A stretch of 64,000 nucleotides of DNA, from contig OY969794.1 of the NCBI GenBank assembly GCA_963703175.1, positions 1,984,001 to 2,048,000 on the forward strand. The letters run 5' to 3'. This document shows, one piece after another, positions 34,056 through 42,915 of the stretch (position 1 is the stretch's first letter; every line of letters starts with the position of its first letter). A model generated the notes under the pieces. It was not told where the DNA came from. It did no database searches and saw only the letters and a list, made by a program, of their open reading frames with translations. The position numbers were made by a program, and so were the translations under genes. The stretch is from VRUE01 sp963703175. Its GTDB lineage: Bacteria > Actinomycetota > Thermoleophilia > Solirubrobacterales > 70-9.

Positions 34056-34074
34056 TTCGCTAGCCTCCCTCGCC

Positions 34075-35271
34075 ATGCTCAAGACTCGCCTTGCCTCGGC
34101 GGCCTTGGTCGTCGCCGTGGCGGCGTTCGTCGTGCTGCTGTGCAGCAGCGTCGCCGCGCCCGCCAAAGACCTCGAATCGACGCTCAACTCCAAGGAAGCG
34201 AAGCTTTCGAAGGTTCGTGAGCGTAAGGGCGTCCTGACGTCGACGATCGAGCATTACCGCAAGCAGATTCAACAGCTGACCGGCGAGGTCGCAGCGCTCC
34301 GCGCGCAGGAGTCCGCAGTGCGCGTCCGGCTCGACGCCAAGCAGTCCGAGTTGAACAGCGCCGTGGCCGAACTGGACGTCGCCAAGAAGCACCTGGCAGT
34401 CGTCAAGGCTCACCTCAAACGGGCGCTGGTATCGCTGCGCGCGCGCCTGGTGGCGATGTATGAGACCGGAACCCCGGACATCCTCAGCGTGCTGGTCGAA
34501 GCCGGTGGCTACGACGAATTGGTCAATCGCACCGAGTACCTCAACCGCATCCACGGGCTCGACGAAGCCGTCGTCACCCGGGTCCGCGACCTGCGCAACC
34601 AGGTGAAGAGCACCGTCTCCCGCCTGCGCTCAGCAAAGGACCGGATCGAAGTGGCGCGGGACGCAATCGCATCCGAAGAGCAGGCTCTGGCCAGCGCACG
34701 CTCCGCCGTGCAGCGGCGCCAGGCAAGTCTGGTCGAGGCCCGGCGCAGCCGCGAGGACGCCCTCGCCAGGGTCACCGAAACCGAACAGGACCTCGATGGC
34801 GACGTGGCCTCGATCCAGGCCGAACTTGCGGCAACGCTGGCCAGTACCGGCTCGGCGCCGCTGCCGGCGGGCCCGATCCAGGGCGGCAACGGCAGCGGCT
34901 TGATCTGGCCGGTTGACGGCCCGGTTGTCTCCGGCTTCGGTTCCCGCTTCGGCGGCAGCGAGTTCCACGAGGGAATCGACATCGCCGTTCCCAGCGGCAC
35001 GCCGATCCGCGCCGCCGCTTCGGGAACCGTGATCTTCACCGAGTCGGAGGCGAGCAGCGGTGGCTACGGCAACTTCACCTGCATCGACCACGGCGGTGGG
35101 CTCTCGACTTGCTACGCGCACCAGGAAACCTTCGCCGTCTCGGCCGGCCAGCAGGTCTCCCAGGGCGACGTGATCGGCTACAGCGACTGCACCGGCCACT
35201 GTTTCGGTCCGCACGTCCACTTCGAGGTGCGGATCAACGGCGCACCGACCGACCCGATGGGCTACCTGTAG
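34075..35271 (+). CDS. NlpD/EnvC-like M23 peptidase with coiled coil
   Basis: This 398-residue exported protein is probably a cell-wall hydrolase or activator of one. A signal helix lies at about residues 5-24 (LASAALVVAVAAFVVLLCSS). A long coiled coil (about 30-255) matches the EnvC arrangement, and a LytM/M23 domain covers about 285-398. The metal site is complete (HEGIDIA with His and Asp; PHVHFEV with HxH), so it may be catalytically active, unlike EnvC itself. Several cysteines in the M23 domain suggest disulfides. Its place next to a Gly/Ser-rich exported protein fits a cell-envelope role. Confidence 0.85.
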   Translation: MLKTRLASAALVVAVAAFVVLLCSSVAAPAKDLESTLNSKEAKLSKVRERKGVLTSTIEHYRKQIQQLTGEVAALRAQESAVRVRLDAKQSELNSAVAELDVAKKHLAVVKAHLKRALVSLRARLVAMYETGTPDILSVLVEAGGYDELVNRTEYLNRIHGLDEAVVTRVRDLRNQVKSTVSRLRSAKDRIEVARDAIASEEQALASARSAVQRRQASLVEARRSREDALARVTETEQDLDGDVASIQAELAATLASTGSAPLPAGPIQGGNGSGLIWPVDGPVVSGFGSRFGGSEFHEGIDIAVPSGTPIRAAASGTVIFTESEASSGGYGNFTCIDHGGGLSTCYAHQETFAVSAGQQVSQGDVIGYSDCTGHCFGPHVHFEVRINGAPTDPMGYL

Positions 35272-35289
35272 GCGTCCGCGCGCACGGGC

Positions 35290-35360
35290 CTACCCAAAAT
35301 CACTCAAAAATTCAATTAATGGGTATATCTGCGCGGTTCGCTCCTGCGACCCTTGGGTAG
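35290..35360 (+). promoter_or_regulatory. AT-rich leader with long-range dyad
   Basis: CTACCCAA (35290-35297) can pair with TTGGGTAG (35353-35360). Between them is an A/T-rich stretch, rare in this window, with TATATC at about 35323. It lies upstream of the Gly/Ser-rich exported protein and probably holds its promoter and a folded leader. It fits no riboswitch class I could match. Confidence 0.35.
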
Positions 35361-35389
35361 CAAGCGGTGGCAAGCGAGACGGAGGCAAG

Positions 35390-36124
35390 GTGGTCCGCCA
35401 AGCCCGCAGTTACATGGCAGGTGCGGTATCCGGCACGGCACTGATCGGCATGGCCGTGGTTGCTTTCGTTCTGCTCGTGTCGCTGCAGTCTTTGCGGGAC
35501 TGGCCGTTGGCTGGCCTCGGCGGGGGCGATGACTCAAGTAGCGCTAGCGCCGTGGCTCCCGCTCGTCCTGCGGCGGCCGTCGCCGGTAGTGCCGCTGGTG
35601 CGAGCGCGGGGGCGGTCAATGGCGCTCCTGGGAGTGTGGGTGGCGCTGGAGCGAACGCCGGCAGCCGTCTCGGCCGAAGCGGCCCGGCCTCGAGCTCGCC
35701 CACCTCAGGCGCGCCTGTCTCCAGCGCTCCGAGCGCGTCCGTCCCCGGCTCTCCCGCTGGCGGCGGCGGGGGTGGCGCCAACTCCGCGCCCTCAGGATCG
35801 TCGGGTAGCAGCGCGTCCAGTGGCGGCAACCGCTCTGCTGATGGCAGTGGGGGCGCGACCAAATTGCCCGGTTCTGCTTTGGGCGGTGGGGGCGGTAGCA
35901 GCACCTCCTCCCCCTCGGAAACCGTGACCAACACGGTCAACAACACCGTCTCCGGCGTAAACGAAGCCACTGGGGGGGCGCTCGGCAATACCGGCGTCAC
36001 CAAAGTCACCGAAGAAGTCGTCGACAACGTCGCCGGCCCGGAATCGGCCGTCGGCGAAACGGTCGATAAAACCGTCGAAAAAGTCAAAGAAACGGTCGGC
36101 GGCTTGCTCGGTGCGGGCCACTAG
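35390..36124 (+). CDS. Gly/Ser/Ala-rich membrane-anchored exported protein
   Basis: The 244-residue protein has one N-terminal transmembrane helix or uncleaved signal (about residues 10-32, AGAVSGTALIGMAVVAFVLL). About 130 residues of very low-complexity Ala/Gly/Ser/Pro follow. The last 65 residues are an ordered, amphipathic stretch with repeated Asn/Thr/Val and acidic/basic helices (NTVNNTVSGVNEATGG, ETVDKTVEKVKETVGG). It is probably a surface spacer with a C-terminal interaction helix. Start GTG at 35390. No known family. Confidence 0.6.
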   Translation: MVRQARSYMAGAVSGTALIGMAVVAFVLLVSLQSLRDWPLAGLGGGDDSSSASAVAPARPAAAVAGSAAGASAGAVNGAPGSVGGAGANAGSRLGRSGPASSSPTSGAPVSSAPSASVPGSPAGGGGGGANSAPSGSSGSSASSGGNRSADGSGGATKLPGSALGGGGGSSTSSPSETVTNTVNNTVSGVNEATGGALGNTGVTKVTEEVVDNVAGPESAVGETVDKTVEKVKETVGGLLGAGH

Positions 36125-36160
36125 CCGGAGCTAAGCCCTTAACCGTCACAATGCCGTCCC

Positions 36161-37465
36161 ATGCCCGAGCGCGGACAGGCAGGCGCGGTTACCGACCCGA
36201 TCGCGGGATCGCCGGTTTATCCGGCGGGCAGTCGCGTGAACGAGCGCGGCCATCTTGAGGTCGCCGGCTGTGACGTAGTCGAGCTCGCCGCCGAGTTCGG
36301 CACCCCCGCCTACATCTACGCCGAGGATGAGATGCGGGCGCGGGCGCGGGCCTACCGCGAGGCTTTTGAGCAGCGCGGGGTCGACTTCGAGGTGCTTTTT
36401 GCCAGCAAGTCGTTCCCCTGCACCGCCGCTTACCGGCTCTTCGCCGAGGAGGGCCTCTCTGTCGACGTCGCCTCGGGTGGCGAGCTGCACATCGCGCTGC
36501 GCGCCGGCTTCGATCCGTCGCGCATTCACATGCACGGCAACAACAAGAGCGATGAGGAGATCCTGCTTGCGGCGCGGGCTGGCGTCGGTCACCTGATCCT
36601 CGACTCCTTCGATGAGATCGAGCGCTGCGAGCGGCTGTTCGAGGAACCCCAGGACGTGTTGGTACGGGTGACGCCGGGGATCAAGCCCTCGACCCACGAT
36701 TACATCCAGACCGGCCAACTCGACTCCAAGTTTGGCTTCGGCCTCGAGGACGGGCTGGCGGCGCGGGCGATTGAGCGTGTGCTGGGCTCCGACGTGCTCA
36801 ACCTGGTCGGACTGCACGCCCACATCGGCTCGCAGATCTTCGAGCTCGAGTCCTACGCGCTAGCGATCCGGGCGATCGGCGAGTTGGCTGGCGATTGGTG
36901 TCGCCTGGTTAACGTCGGCGGTGGGCTTGGGATCGCTTACACCGCCGAGGACGAGCCGCCCTCGATCGACTCTTACGTCGATGTCAAGGTGCGCGGCGTG
37001 GCCGAGGTCTTTGGCGAGGGTGTACGGATCCTGGTCGAGCCCGGGCGCTCGCTGGTCGGCAACGCCGGGCTCACCGCCTACCGGGTCGGCACGGTCAAGG
37101 AGATTCCCGGTGTTCGCACTTATGTTGCCGTCGACGGTGGCATGTCGGACAACATGCGGCCGATGCTCTACGGGTCCCGCTATGAGGCGTTGATCGCCGA
37201 TCGTGCTGGCGCAGCCGCCGACATCACCGCGACGATCGCGGGTATGCACTGCGAGTCTGGAGATGTACTCGTCCGCGACGCAGCACTGGTCGCGCCCGCG
37301 GTTGGCGATGTCCTCGTCACCCCGGCAACCGGTGCCTACGGCCACGCGATGGCGAGCAACTACAACGGCGTCACCAGGCCGCCGGTGATCTTCTGCCGTG
37401 ATGGTGAGGCGCGGGTCGTCGTGCGGCGCGAGTCCTACGAGGACCTGACTTCCCGCGATGTCTGA
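36161..37465 (+). CDS. lysA: Diaminopimelate decarboxylase
   Basis: This 434-residue PLP enzyme converts meso-diaminopimelate to lysine. The N-terminal barrel has the PLP lysine in FASKSFPC (near residue 85) and 'VDVASGGELHIAL'. The substrate/PLP region GLHAHIGSQI and the glycine loop VNVGGGLG follow. The C-terminal domain has the EPGRSLVGNAG and CESGDVL motifs. It heads a coupled run of four aspartate-family genes, overlapping hom by 8 bases, so lysine and threonine branches are made from one transcript. Confidence 0.95.
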   Translation: MPERGQAGAVTDPIAGSPVYPAGSRVNERGHLEVAGCDVVELAAEFGTPAYIYAEDEMRARARAYREAFEQRGVDFEVLFASKSFPCTAAYRLFAEEGLSVDVASGGELHIALRAGFDPSRIHMHGNNKSDEEILLAARAGVGHLILDSFDEIERCERLFEEPQDVLVRVTPGIKPSTHDYIQTGQLDSKFGFGLEDGLAARAIERVLGSDVLNLVGLHAHIGSQIFELESYALAIRAIGELAGDWCRLVNVGGGLGIAYTAEDEPPSIDSYVDVKVRGVAEVFGEGVRILVEPGRSLVGNAGLTAYRVGTVKEIPGVRTYVAVDGGMSDNMRPMLYGSRYEALIADRAGAAADITATIAGMHCESGDVLVRDAALVAPAVGDVLVTPATGAYGHAMASNYNGVTRPPVIFCRDGEARVVVRRESYEDLTSRDV

Positions 37466-38681
37466 GCCAGTCCGCATCGGGCTGCTTGGGCGCGGCACGG
37501 TCGGCGCTGCCTTCGCCGGGCTGCTTGGCGAGCGTGCCGACGCGGTCGAGGCGACGACCGGGCGACGACCGGAGCTGGCGGGCACGCTCAGCCGTAGCGA
37601 GGGCGACTTCAGCGAGATCCTCGCGTGCTCCGACGTGATCGTGGAGCTTATTGGCGGGACCGACCCCGCCCGTGGCTACGTGATCGACGCGCTGCGCGCA
37701 GGCAAGCCGGTCGTCACCGCCAATAAGCAGCTGCTCGCCCAGCACGGTGACGAGCTCTTTGGCATTGCCCGTGAGGCGGGGGTTCAGCTCCGCTTCGAGG
37801 CCGCAGTTGCCGGCGTTATCCCGATCGTGCGCACGATCCAGGAGAGCTTCGGCGTGACCGAGGTCGACAAGGTATTCGGGATCGTCAACGGCACTACTAA
37901 CTTCATCCTCAGCGAGATGGCTGCCAGCGGTGCGGCCTATGGGGACGTGTTGGCGCGGGCACAGGAACTCGGATACGCCGAGGCCGACCCCAGCGACGAC
38001 GTCAACGGGGCCGATGCCGCGGCGAAGATGGCGATCCTCGCCCGGCTCGCCTTCCACACCGCGGTCACCCTCGACCAGGTCGCTTACGAGGGGATTGAGG
38101 CGATCCAGCCAGATGACCTCGCTTACGCCAAGGAGCTCGACCTCTCGCTAAAGCTTCTCGGGGTCGCCGAGCGCCGCGATGGCGGCATCAGCGTTCGCGT
38201 CTTCCCCTGCTTCCTCTACAGCGGTCATCCGCTGGCCCCTATCGGAGGGCCGTTCAACGCGGTAATGGTCGAGGCGCCGACGATCACCGAGGTGACTATG
38301 TCGGGTCCGGGTGCTGGCGGCGTCGAGACCGCCTCGGCGGTGCTGGGCGATCTCGTCTCGATTCTCGCCGGTGACGCTCCGATCCACGAGGCGCGTGAGC
38401 AGCTGCCATTGGTCACCGATGTCCCTTCCTCCTTCTACCTTCACCTCGAGGTTGCCGACGAGCCCGGAGTTCTGGCGCGGATCGCCCAGGTTCTCGGCGA
38501 GAACGAGATCTCGGTAAAGAGCGTCGTCCAGCGCGGTATCGGTGAGGACGCGCGGTTGGTGATGGTCGTCCACGAGTGCCTGGAGTCGCGCTTCGCCGCA
38601 GCGGTCGAGGAGATCGGACGGCTCGACGACATCCGCGCTTCACCTCGTTTCATCAGGGTGATCGAGGAGGAGTTCGTTTGA
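37458..38681 (+). CDS. hom: Homoserine dehydrogenase with ACT domain
   Basis: This 407-residue enzyme reduces aspartate semialdehyde to homoserine. The N-terminal Rossmann motif is GLLGRGTVGAAF. The signature 'EADPSDDVNGADAAAKMAIL' with the catalytic Asp/Lys is near residues 175-195. The C-terminal ACT domain (about 325-400, 'FYLHLEVADEPGVLARIAQV') normally gives feedback control by threonine. It begins within lysA and its last codons contain the TTG start of thrC. Confidence 0.95.
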   Translation: MSEPVRIGLLGRGTVGAAFAGLLGERADAVEATTGRRPELAGTLSRSEGDFSEILACSDVIVELIGGTDPARGYVIDALRAGKPVVTANKQLLAQHGDELFGIAREAGVQLRFEAAVAGVIPIVRTIQESFGVTEVDKVFGIVNGTTNFILSEMAASGAAYGDVLARAQELGYAEADPSDDVNGADAAAKMAILARLAFHTAVTLDQVAYEGIEAIQPDDLAYAKELDLSLKLLGVAERRDGGISVRVFPCFLYSGHPLAPIGGPFNAVMVEAPTITEVTMSGPGAGGVETASAVLGDLVSILAGDAPIHEAREQLPLVTDVPSSFYLHLEVADEPGVLARIAQVLGENEISVKSVVQRGIGEDARLVMVVHECLESRFAAAVEEIGRLDDIRASPRFIRVIEEEFV

Positions 38682-39715
38682 GTCCCGTTCCCCTGATCGA
38701 GAGATACAGGGAGCATTTGCCGCTGGAGCCCGGAGATCCCATCGTGAGTCTCAACGAGGGTTCGACGCCGCTGATCGAGGCGCCGCGGCTCTCGGAGCGA
38801 CTTGAAGTCCGGGCTTATCTCAAGTTCGAGGGGGCCAACCCGACTGGGTCGTTCAAGGACCGGGGGATGACCGTGGCGGTCTCGCGCGCCAAGGGGCGTG
38901 GGGCGGAGGCCGTGATCTGTGCCTCCACTGGCAATACGGCGGCCAGTGCGGCGGCCTACGCGGCCCGGGCCGGCATGCGTGGCGCGGTGATCGTGCCCGA
39001 GGGCAAGATCGCGATCGGCAAGCTGGCCCAGGCGCTGATGCACGGCGCCCGCGTGGTCGCCCTGCAGGGGAACTTTGACGAGGCGCTGCAGATCGTCCGC
39101 GCGCTGGCCCACAAGCATCCGATCGAGCTGGTCAACTCGGTTAACCCCTTCCGCATCGAGGGGCAGAAGACTGCGGCGTTCGAGGTCGTCGAGGAGCTCG
39201 GCGAGGCTCCCGGAGCACTGGCGATCCCGGTCGGCAACGCCGGCAACGTGACCGCCTACTGGCGCGGCTTCGAAGAGCTCGGCGTGGCTCCGATCGTCTA
39301 CGGCTTCCAGGCCGAGGGGGCGGCGCCGCTGGTCGCTGGTGCGCCGGTCGCAGACCCGGAGACGGTCGCCTCGGCGATCCGGATCGGCAACCCCGCCCGT
39401 TGGGAGGAGGCGATGGCTGCCTTCACCGGCTCGCGTGGTCGCGTCGCGGCCGTGTCCGACGAGCAGATCCTCGACGCCTACCGCTGGCTCGCCGCCACCG
39501 AGGGAGTTTTCTGCGAGCCGGCCTCGGCCGCCTCGGTAGCCGGCTTGCTCGCTCACGGCCTACCGGTAGCCGAGGGCTCCGCGCCGCCCGAGTCCGTCGT
39601 CTGCGTCCTCACCGGCCACGGCCTCAAGGACCCCGACACGGCGCTCTCCAAAGCGCCTGCCGTGATCAACTGCGAAAACGATCTCAGCGCCGTGGAGCGC
39701 GCGGTGTTCGATTGA
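38678..39715 (+). CDS. thrC: Threonine synthase
   Basis: This 345-residue PLP enzyme makes threonine from O-phosphohomoserine. PLP lysine K60 lies in TGSFKDRG and is followed by 'ASTGNTAASAAAYAARAGM' (phosphate-binding). The TTG start overlaps the hom stop (TTGA) and has GAGGAGG about 8 bases upstream. An in-frame extension to 38576 would run inside hom and is not supported. It is the short, bacterial type of threonine synthase. Confidence 0.93.
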   Translation: MSPVPLIERYREHLPLEPGDPIVSLNEGSTPLIEAPRLSERLEVRAYLKFEGANPTGSFKDRGMTVAVSRAKGRGAEAVICASTGNTAASAAAYAARAGMRGAVIVPEGKIAIGKLAQALMHGARVVALQGNFDEALQIVRALAHKHPIELVNSVNPFRIEGQKTAAFEVVEELGEAPGALAIPVGNAGNVTAYWRGFEELGVAPIVYGFQAEGAAPLVAGAPVADPETVASAIRIGNPARWEEAMAAFTGSRGRVAAVSDEQILDAYRWLAATEGVFCEPASAASVAGLLAHGLPVAEGSAPPESVVCVLTGHGLKDPDTALSKAPAVINCENDLSAVERAVFD

Positions 39716-40596
39716 CCGCTCGCCACCGACTCGTCCGCGTGCCCGCCTCATCGGCCAACCTCGGGCCGGGCTACGACGTGATGGCGGTGGCGCTCGACCT
39801 CTTCCTCGAGCTGGAGGTCGAGGAGACGGGAGAGTTCTGCTTCGACCCTGGGGGACTCGACGTGCCAACCGGGCGCGACAACCTCGTCGTGCATGCCTTC
39901 GAGACGCTGCACTCAGCCGATGGGATCGCCTTTCGGCTCAAGCAGACCATCCCGCTCGGCCGCGGTCTTGGGTCGAGCGCGGCGGCGATCGTCGCTGGCT
40001 TGGTGGCAGCCGACCATCTCTACGAGCTGGCCCTGTCGCAGGAGGAGATGCTTGCCCGGGCCAGCGAGCTCGAGGGCCATCCCGACAACGTCGCCGCCGC
40101 GATCTACGGCGGCTTCGTCATCTGCGACCCCGCCGCCGATGGACCGCCCGATGCTTCGTGCTTCCCGCCGCCTGACGGCCTCGAGGGCATCCTCGTCATC
40201 CCGCTTGAGGAGGAAGTTCCGACCGAGCTTGCCCGCCAGGCGATCCCGAGCGAGATTCCGCTCAGCGACGCGCTCGGCAACGTCTACGCCGCCGCCCGGC
40301 TGACGCTCGGCCTCAACCAGGGCGACCTCAGCCTGATCGCCGCCAGCCTCACCGACAAGATCCACCAGGACCGCCGTCGCGATCTCTATCCCCGCTCGAT
40401 GGAACTGGTCGACGGCGCCCGCGATCTCGGCGCTCTCGGTGCGACGATCTCCGGCGCTGGCCCCACCGTTCTCGTCTGGACCACCTGGCAGGACGCCGGC
40501 AAGGTCTGCGAAGAACTGGAGGGCTGCTGCCAGGGCTGGGCGGAGATCCACCGCATCCCCTTCACCCCGCAGGGCGCCGACGTCCCCGAGCTCTGA
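39712..40596 (+). CDS. thrB: Homoserine kinase
   Basis: This 294-residue GHMP kinase makes O-phosphohomoserine for thrC. The N-terminal 'VRVPASSANLGPGYDVMAVAL' and the ATP-binding loop PLGRGLGSSAAA (near residue 85) are clear. The C-terminal 'LGATISGAGPTVLVW' is the third GHMP motif. The TTG start overlaps the thrC stop (TTGA), the same coupling as between hom and thrC. A longer frame from 39400 lies inside thrC and is rejected. Confidence 0.93.
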   Translation: MTARHRLVRVPASSANLGPGYDVMAVALDLFLELEVEETGEFCFDPGGLDVPTGRDNLVVHAFETLHSADGIAFRLKQTIPLGRGLGSSAAAIVAGLVAADHLYELALSQEEMLARASELEGHPDNVAAAIYGGFVICDPAADGPPDASCFPPPDGLEGILVIPLEEEVPTELARQAIPSEIPLSDALGNVYAAARLTLGLNQGDLSLIAASLTDKIHQDRRRDLYPRSMELVDGARDLGALGATISGAGPTVLVWTTWQDAGKVCEELEGCCQGWAEIHRIPFTPQGADVPEL

Positions 40597-40601
40597 TTCG
40601 A

Positions 40602-40976
40602 GTGGACTGGATGATCCAGATCGGCCTGATCGAGCTGGCGCTCGGCGGCCTGCTCGGTTGGGCGATGGTGATCCGCGAGGAGAAGCGCGAGTGGCTGAGC
40701 CGGATCGGCATCGTCGCCCCGCAGCGGATCCGCCAAGTGCACCTCGACTACGTGATGATGGGCCTGATCCTGATCGGCGTCGGTCTGGCCGTCCCCGACC
40801 TGCCGACCGCGATCGGGGTCGCGCTCGTATTCGGCACCTTCGTCAACCCGTTCCTCTTCGTCCCGCTCGCTTTCGACCCGGAGATCGAGAAACGGATCTG
40901 GTATCGCTCGCTTGCGGTCGTCTCCTTCCTCGGCGTAAGCGGCGGCCTCGTGGCGGCAGCGGTCGTCGGGCCCTGA
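40602..40976 (+). CDS. Small membrane protein (124 aa), hypothetical
   Basis: This protein has about four transmembrane helices (IGLIELALGGLLGWAMVI; VMMGLILIGVGLAV; AIGVALVFGTFVNPFLFVPL; SLAVVSFLGVSGGLVAAAVV). Between helices 1 and 2 is a basic cytoplasmic loop. No family is recognised. It starts with GTG 5 bases after thrB and is probably co-transcribed, but nothing links it to threonine synthesis. Confidence 0.65.
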   Translation: MDWMIQIGLIELALGGLLGWAMVIREEKREWLSRIGIVAPQRIRQVHLDYVMMGLILIGVGLAVPDLPTAIGVALVFGTFVNPFLFVPLAFDPEIEKRIWYRSLAVVSFLGVSGGLVAAAVVGP

Positions 40977-41098
40977 GAAGGGGGGCGTGACGACGAAAAG
41001 CCTCGCTTCATCGGCTATATTCGGGGCATTCGAGTCCGGGTTGTCATTGCGCTTGACGACCCAGATTTCGTCATCACAATCCATAAACGGAGGAACTG

Positions 41099-41390
41099 AT
41101 GCGCGCAGACTTCGACAGCGAGGCGAATGCTCTCTCGATAGACCTGATCGAGTTCGATCTTTACGAACATCAGGACTCTGTCCACGACAGCTACTGCCAG
41201 GTCGGGTTCGCAAAGGGGGTTCCGGCCAACGTGGAGCTGCTGAATCCGGCTGACCACCTCGATTCTACTTGATGTAGCGGCCGACCGCTACGAGCTGGAT
41301 GGTCCGGGGCTACGTGCTGCGGCCCAGGCAGCCCTCGCGGCTCCAGATCGGGTGGTCGAGCTCGAAGTGGCCGCACGGGTGGCTGCCTGA
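41099..41390 (+). pseudogene. DUF2283-like small gene broken by an apparent +1 frameshift
   Basis: A strong start (CGGAGGAAC then ATG at 41099) opens 'MRADFDSEANALSIDLIEFD', the N-terminal pattern of DUF2283. The frame ends early at a TGA (41270-41272) after 57 residues. If one T is removed from the TT at about 41263-41264, reading continues as 'LDLLDVAADRYELDGPGLRA' to a TGA at 41388-41390, giving 96 residues with a helical C-terminus. So this is a broken gene, a sequencing error or a frameshifted reading. TATATT at 41016-41021 may be its -10 box. Function unknown. Confidence 0.65.
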
Positions 41391-41450
41391 CGAGCCACCT
41401 GGGGATTTCTCGTTGGTTGACGCCGCCGCGGTCGCAATTAACATCGCGGT

Positions 41451-42512
41451 GTGCCGGTCAGACCTCGATGGGTTCTCGCATTGGCGTTGTTGGTTGTGTT
41501 TGCCGCCGCCCCGGCGGTGGCCCAGGCGACGCTGGTCTTCTCCCGCAGCCCGTTTAACCCGAGCATCTGGTCGGCGGCGGACAACGGATCGGGGGCACGG
41601 CGGCTGGCAAGCGGATCCAACCCGCGTATCTCGCCGGACGGCCGGATAGTCGCCTTCCTCCATCAAGGCAAGGGGCGTGCCTCGCAGCCCGGTCTGATGC
41701 TGATGCCCGCGGACGGCAGCGCCCCGGTGAGCAGGCTGGCGGTCGGTTGGCGTGAAGTCTTCGACTTTGCCTGGTCGCCCGACTCGGCCTCGGTCGCCGC
41801 CGTGCTCGGCCCTGAACTCGGGCCCAAGCGCCTGGTCCTGATCGACGTGATCAGCGGCGCCCAGCAGACGATTGCGCGCGGCTTCTTCTTCGGAGTCAGC
41901 TTCGCGCCCGAAAGCGGGCAAGGCGGACAGATCGTGTACGGCAGGGCGGCGAGCGAAAAGTTCCCCCCGCGCAGCGACGTCTACCGGTTTGACATTCCCG
42001 GCGGTACGCCGGTCCAGGCGCCGCATCCGGTGGCCACCACCCAGGACCATCGTTCGGCCTATCCCCTCTGGGGTCCGAACGGCAAGATCGTCTTCGTCAA
42101 GCTGCTCGGCGCCAAGCAGCGGCAATACGGGCCGAAGAACGAGCTCTACCTGATGAACCCGGCCGGGAAGCAGGTAAAGCGCCTGACCCACACCAAGGTC
42201 GATCCGCTCCTGCAAGGCCTGTATCCGACCCAGTGGTCGGCCAACGGCAAACGGCTGCTGACTCAGTTCGAGGGGCAGGACACGACTTACGCGGTCACGG
42301 TCAATCCCCGGACCGGCGCCCAGCGCCCGCTAGTCGAAGCGACCGAGCAGGGCGTCATCGGCACCGACCTCTCCGCCGACGGTAAGCTCGTCCTCGGCGC
42401 CACCGGCGGCTTTGAACCGGGCCCCGGCCACAACGTGGTGACCATTCCGTATGGCGGTGGCAAGCCAAAAGTGCTGGCCAAGAACGCTTCCGAACCCGGC
42501 TGGAGCCGTTGA
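41451..42512 (+). CDS. Secreted TolB-like PD40 beta-propeller protein
   Basis: The 353-residue protein has a signal peptide (MPVRPRWVLALALLVVFAAA, cleavage near AQA). PD40 blades follow: 'SNPRISPDGRIVAFLHQGKG', 'DFAWSPDSASVAAVLG', 'AYPLWGPNGKIVFVKLLG', 'PTQWSANGKRLLTQFEG' and 'GTDLSADGKLVLGATGG'. It is the third propeller of this type in the window. No enzymatic domain is seen. It is probably a surface binding protein, partner unknown. The start is a GTG. Confidence 0.78.
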   Translation: MPVRPRWVLALALLVVFAAAPAVAQATLVFSRSPFNPSIWSAADNGSGARRLASGSNPRISPDGRIVAFLHQGKGRASQPGLMLMPADGSAPVSRLAVGWREVFDFAWSPDSASVAAVLGPELGPKRLVLIDVISGAQQTIARGFFFGVSFAPESGQGGQIVYGRAASEKFPPRSDVYRFDIPGGTPVQAPHPVATTQDHRSAYPLWGPNGKIVFVKLLGAKQRQYGPKNELYLMNPAGKQVKRLTHTKVDPLLQGLYPTQWSANGKRLLTQFEGQDTTYAVTVNPRTGAQRPLVEATEQGVIGTDLSADGKLVLGATGGFEPGPGHNVVTIPYGGGKPKVLAKNASEPGWSR

Positions 42513-42532
42513 GCGGCGCAGGAAGGTTCGGG

Positions 42533-42904
42533 ATGGCGGGCTACACGATCAAACATCGCGATGAGTTCGAGGCGATGGAGGGTTCGGGGGACTCGACCTG
42601 GAAGCTGGCGCGCAAAGCACTCGACACTTCTGCCTTCGGCTTCAACCTGGTCGAGATTGCCCCGGGCGGGCAGATTCCCGAGCATGACGAGGCCCAGAGC
42701 GGCCAGGTCGAGCTCTACATCGTGCTCGAAGGCGAGGCGGTGATGCGCCTCGAGGGCGAGGACCACCCGGCGCCGGCCGGCACCTTCGTCTCGATCGAGC
42801 CGCCGGCCAGCCGCACGATCCTCAATCGCTCCGATGCGCCGGTCACCGCACTCCTGATCGGCGTCCAGCCCGGCGGCGGCTACGAGCCGATGGGCTGGGC
42901 CTAA
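42533..42904 (+). CDS. Cupin-domain protein
   Basis: This 123-residue single-domain protein has the cupin pattern: 'GFNLVEIAPGGQIPEHDEAQ', 'QVELYIVLEGEAVMRLEGED' and 'PAGTFVSIEPPASRTILNRS'. The usual two-histidine motif is partly replaced, so metal binding is uncertain. I chose the ATG at 42533 because GGAAGG lies about 7 bases upstream; a TTG at 42509 overlapping the propeller stop is possible. Small cupins act as enzymes or sensors and the role here is unknown. Confidence 0.75.
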   Translation: MAGYTIKHRDEFEAMEGSGDSTWKLARKALDTSAFGFNLVEIAPGGQIPEHDEAQSGQVELYIVLEGEAVMRLEGEDHPAPAGTFVSIEPPASRTILNRSDAPVTALLIGVQPGGGYEPMGWA

Positions 42905-42915
42905 CCCCCGAGGTC

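Noticed and set aside
34000..34074. Possible c-di-AMP (ydaO) riboswitch before the M23 peptidase
   Set aside because: Such switches often precede peptidoglycan hydrolases, but the conserved core sequences are absent; only simple hairpins are visible.
35325..35389. Possible c-di-GMP riboswitch with GCAAGC-like repeats
   Set aside because: The characteristic tetraloop/receptor and GCAAA boxes are not in the right order.
36070..36095. CGAAAAAG sequence resembling the inner box of the repeat element
   Set aside because: It is inside the Gly/Ser-rich protein coding sequence (Glu-Lys-Val repeats) and lacks the partner box and arms.
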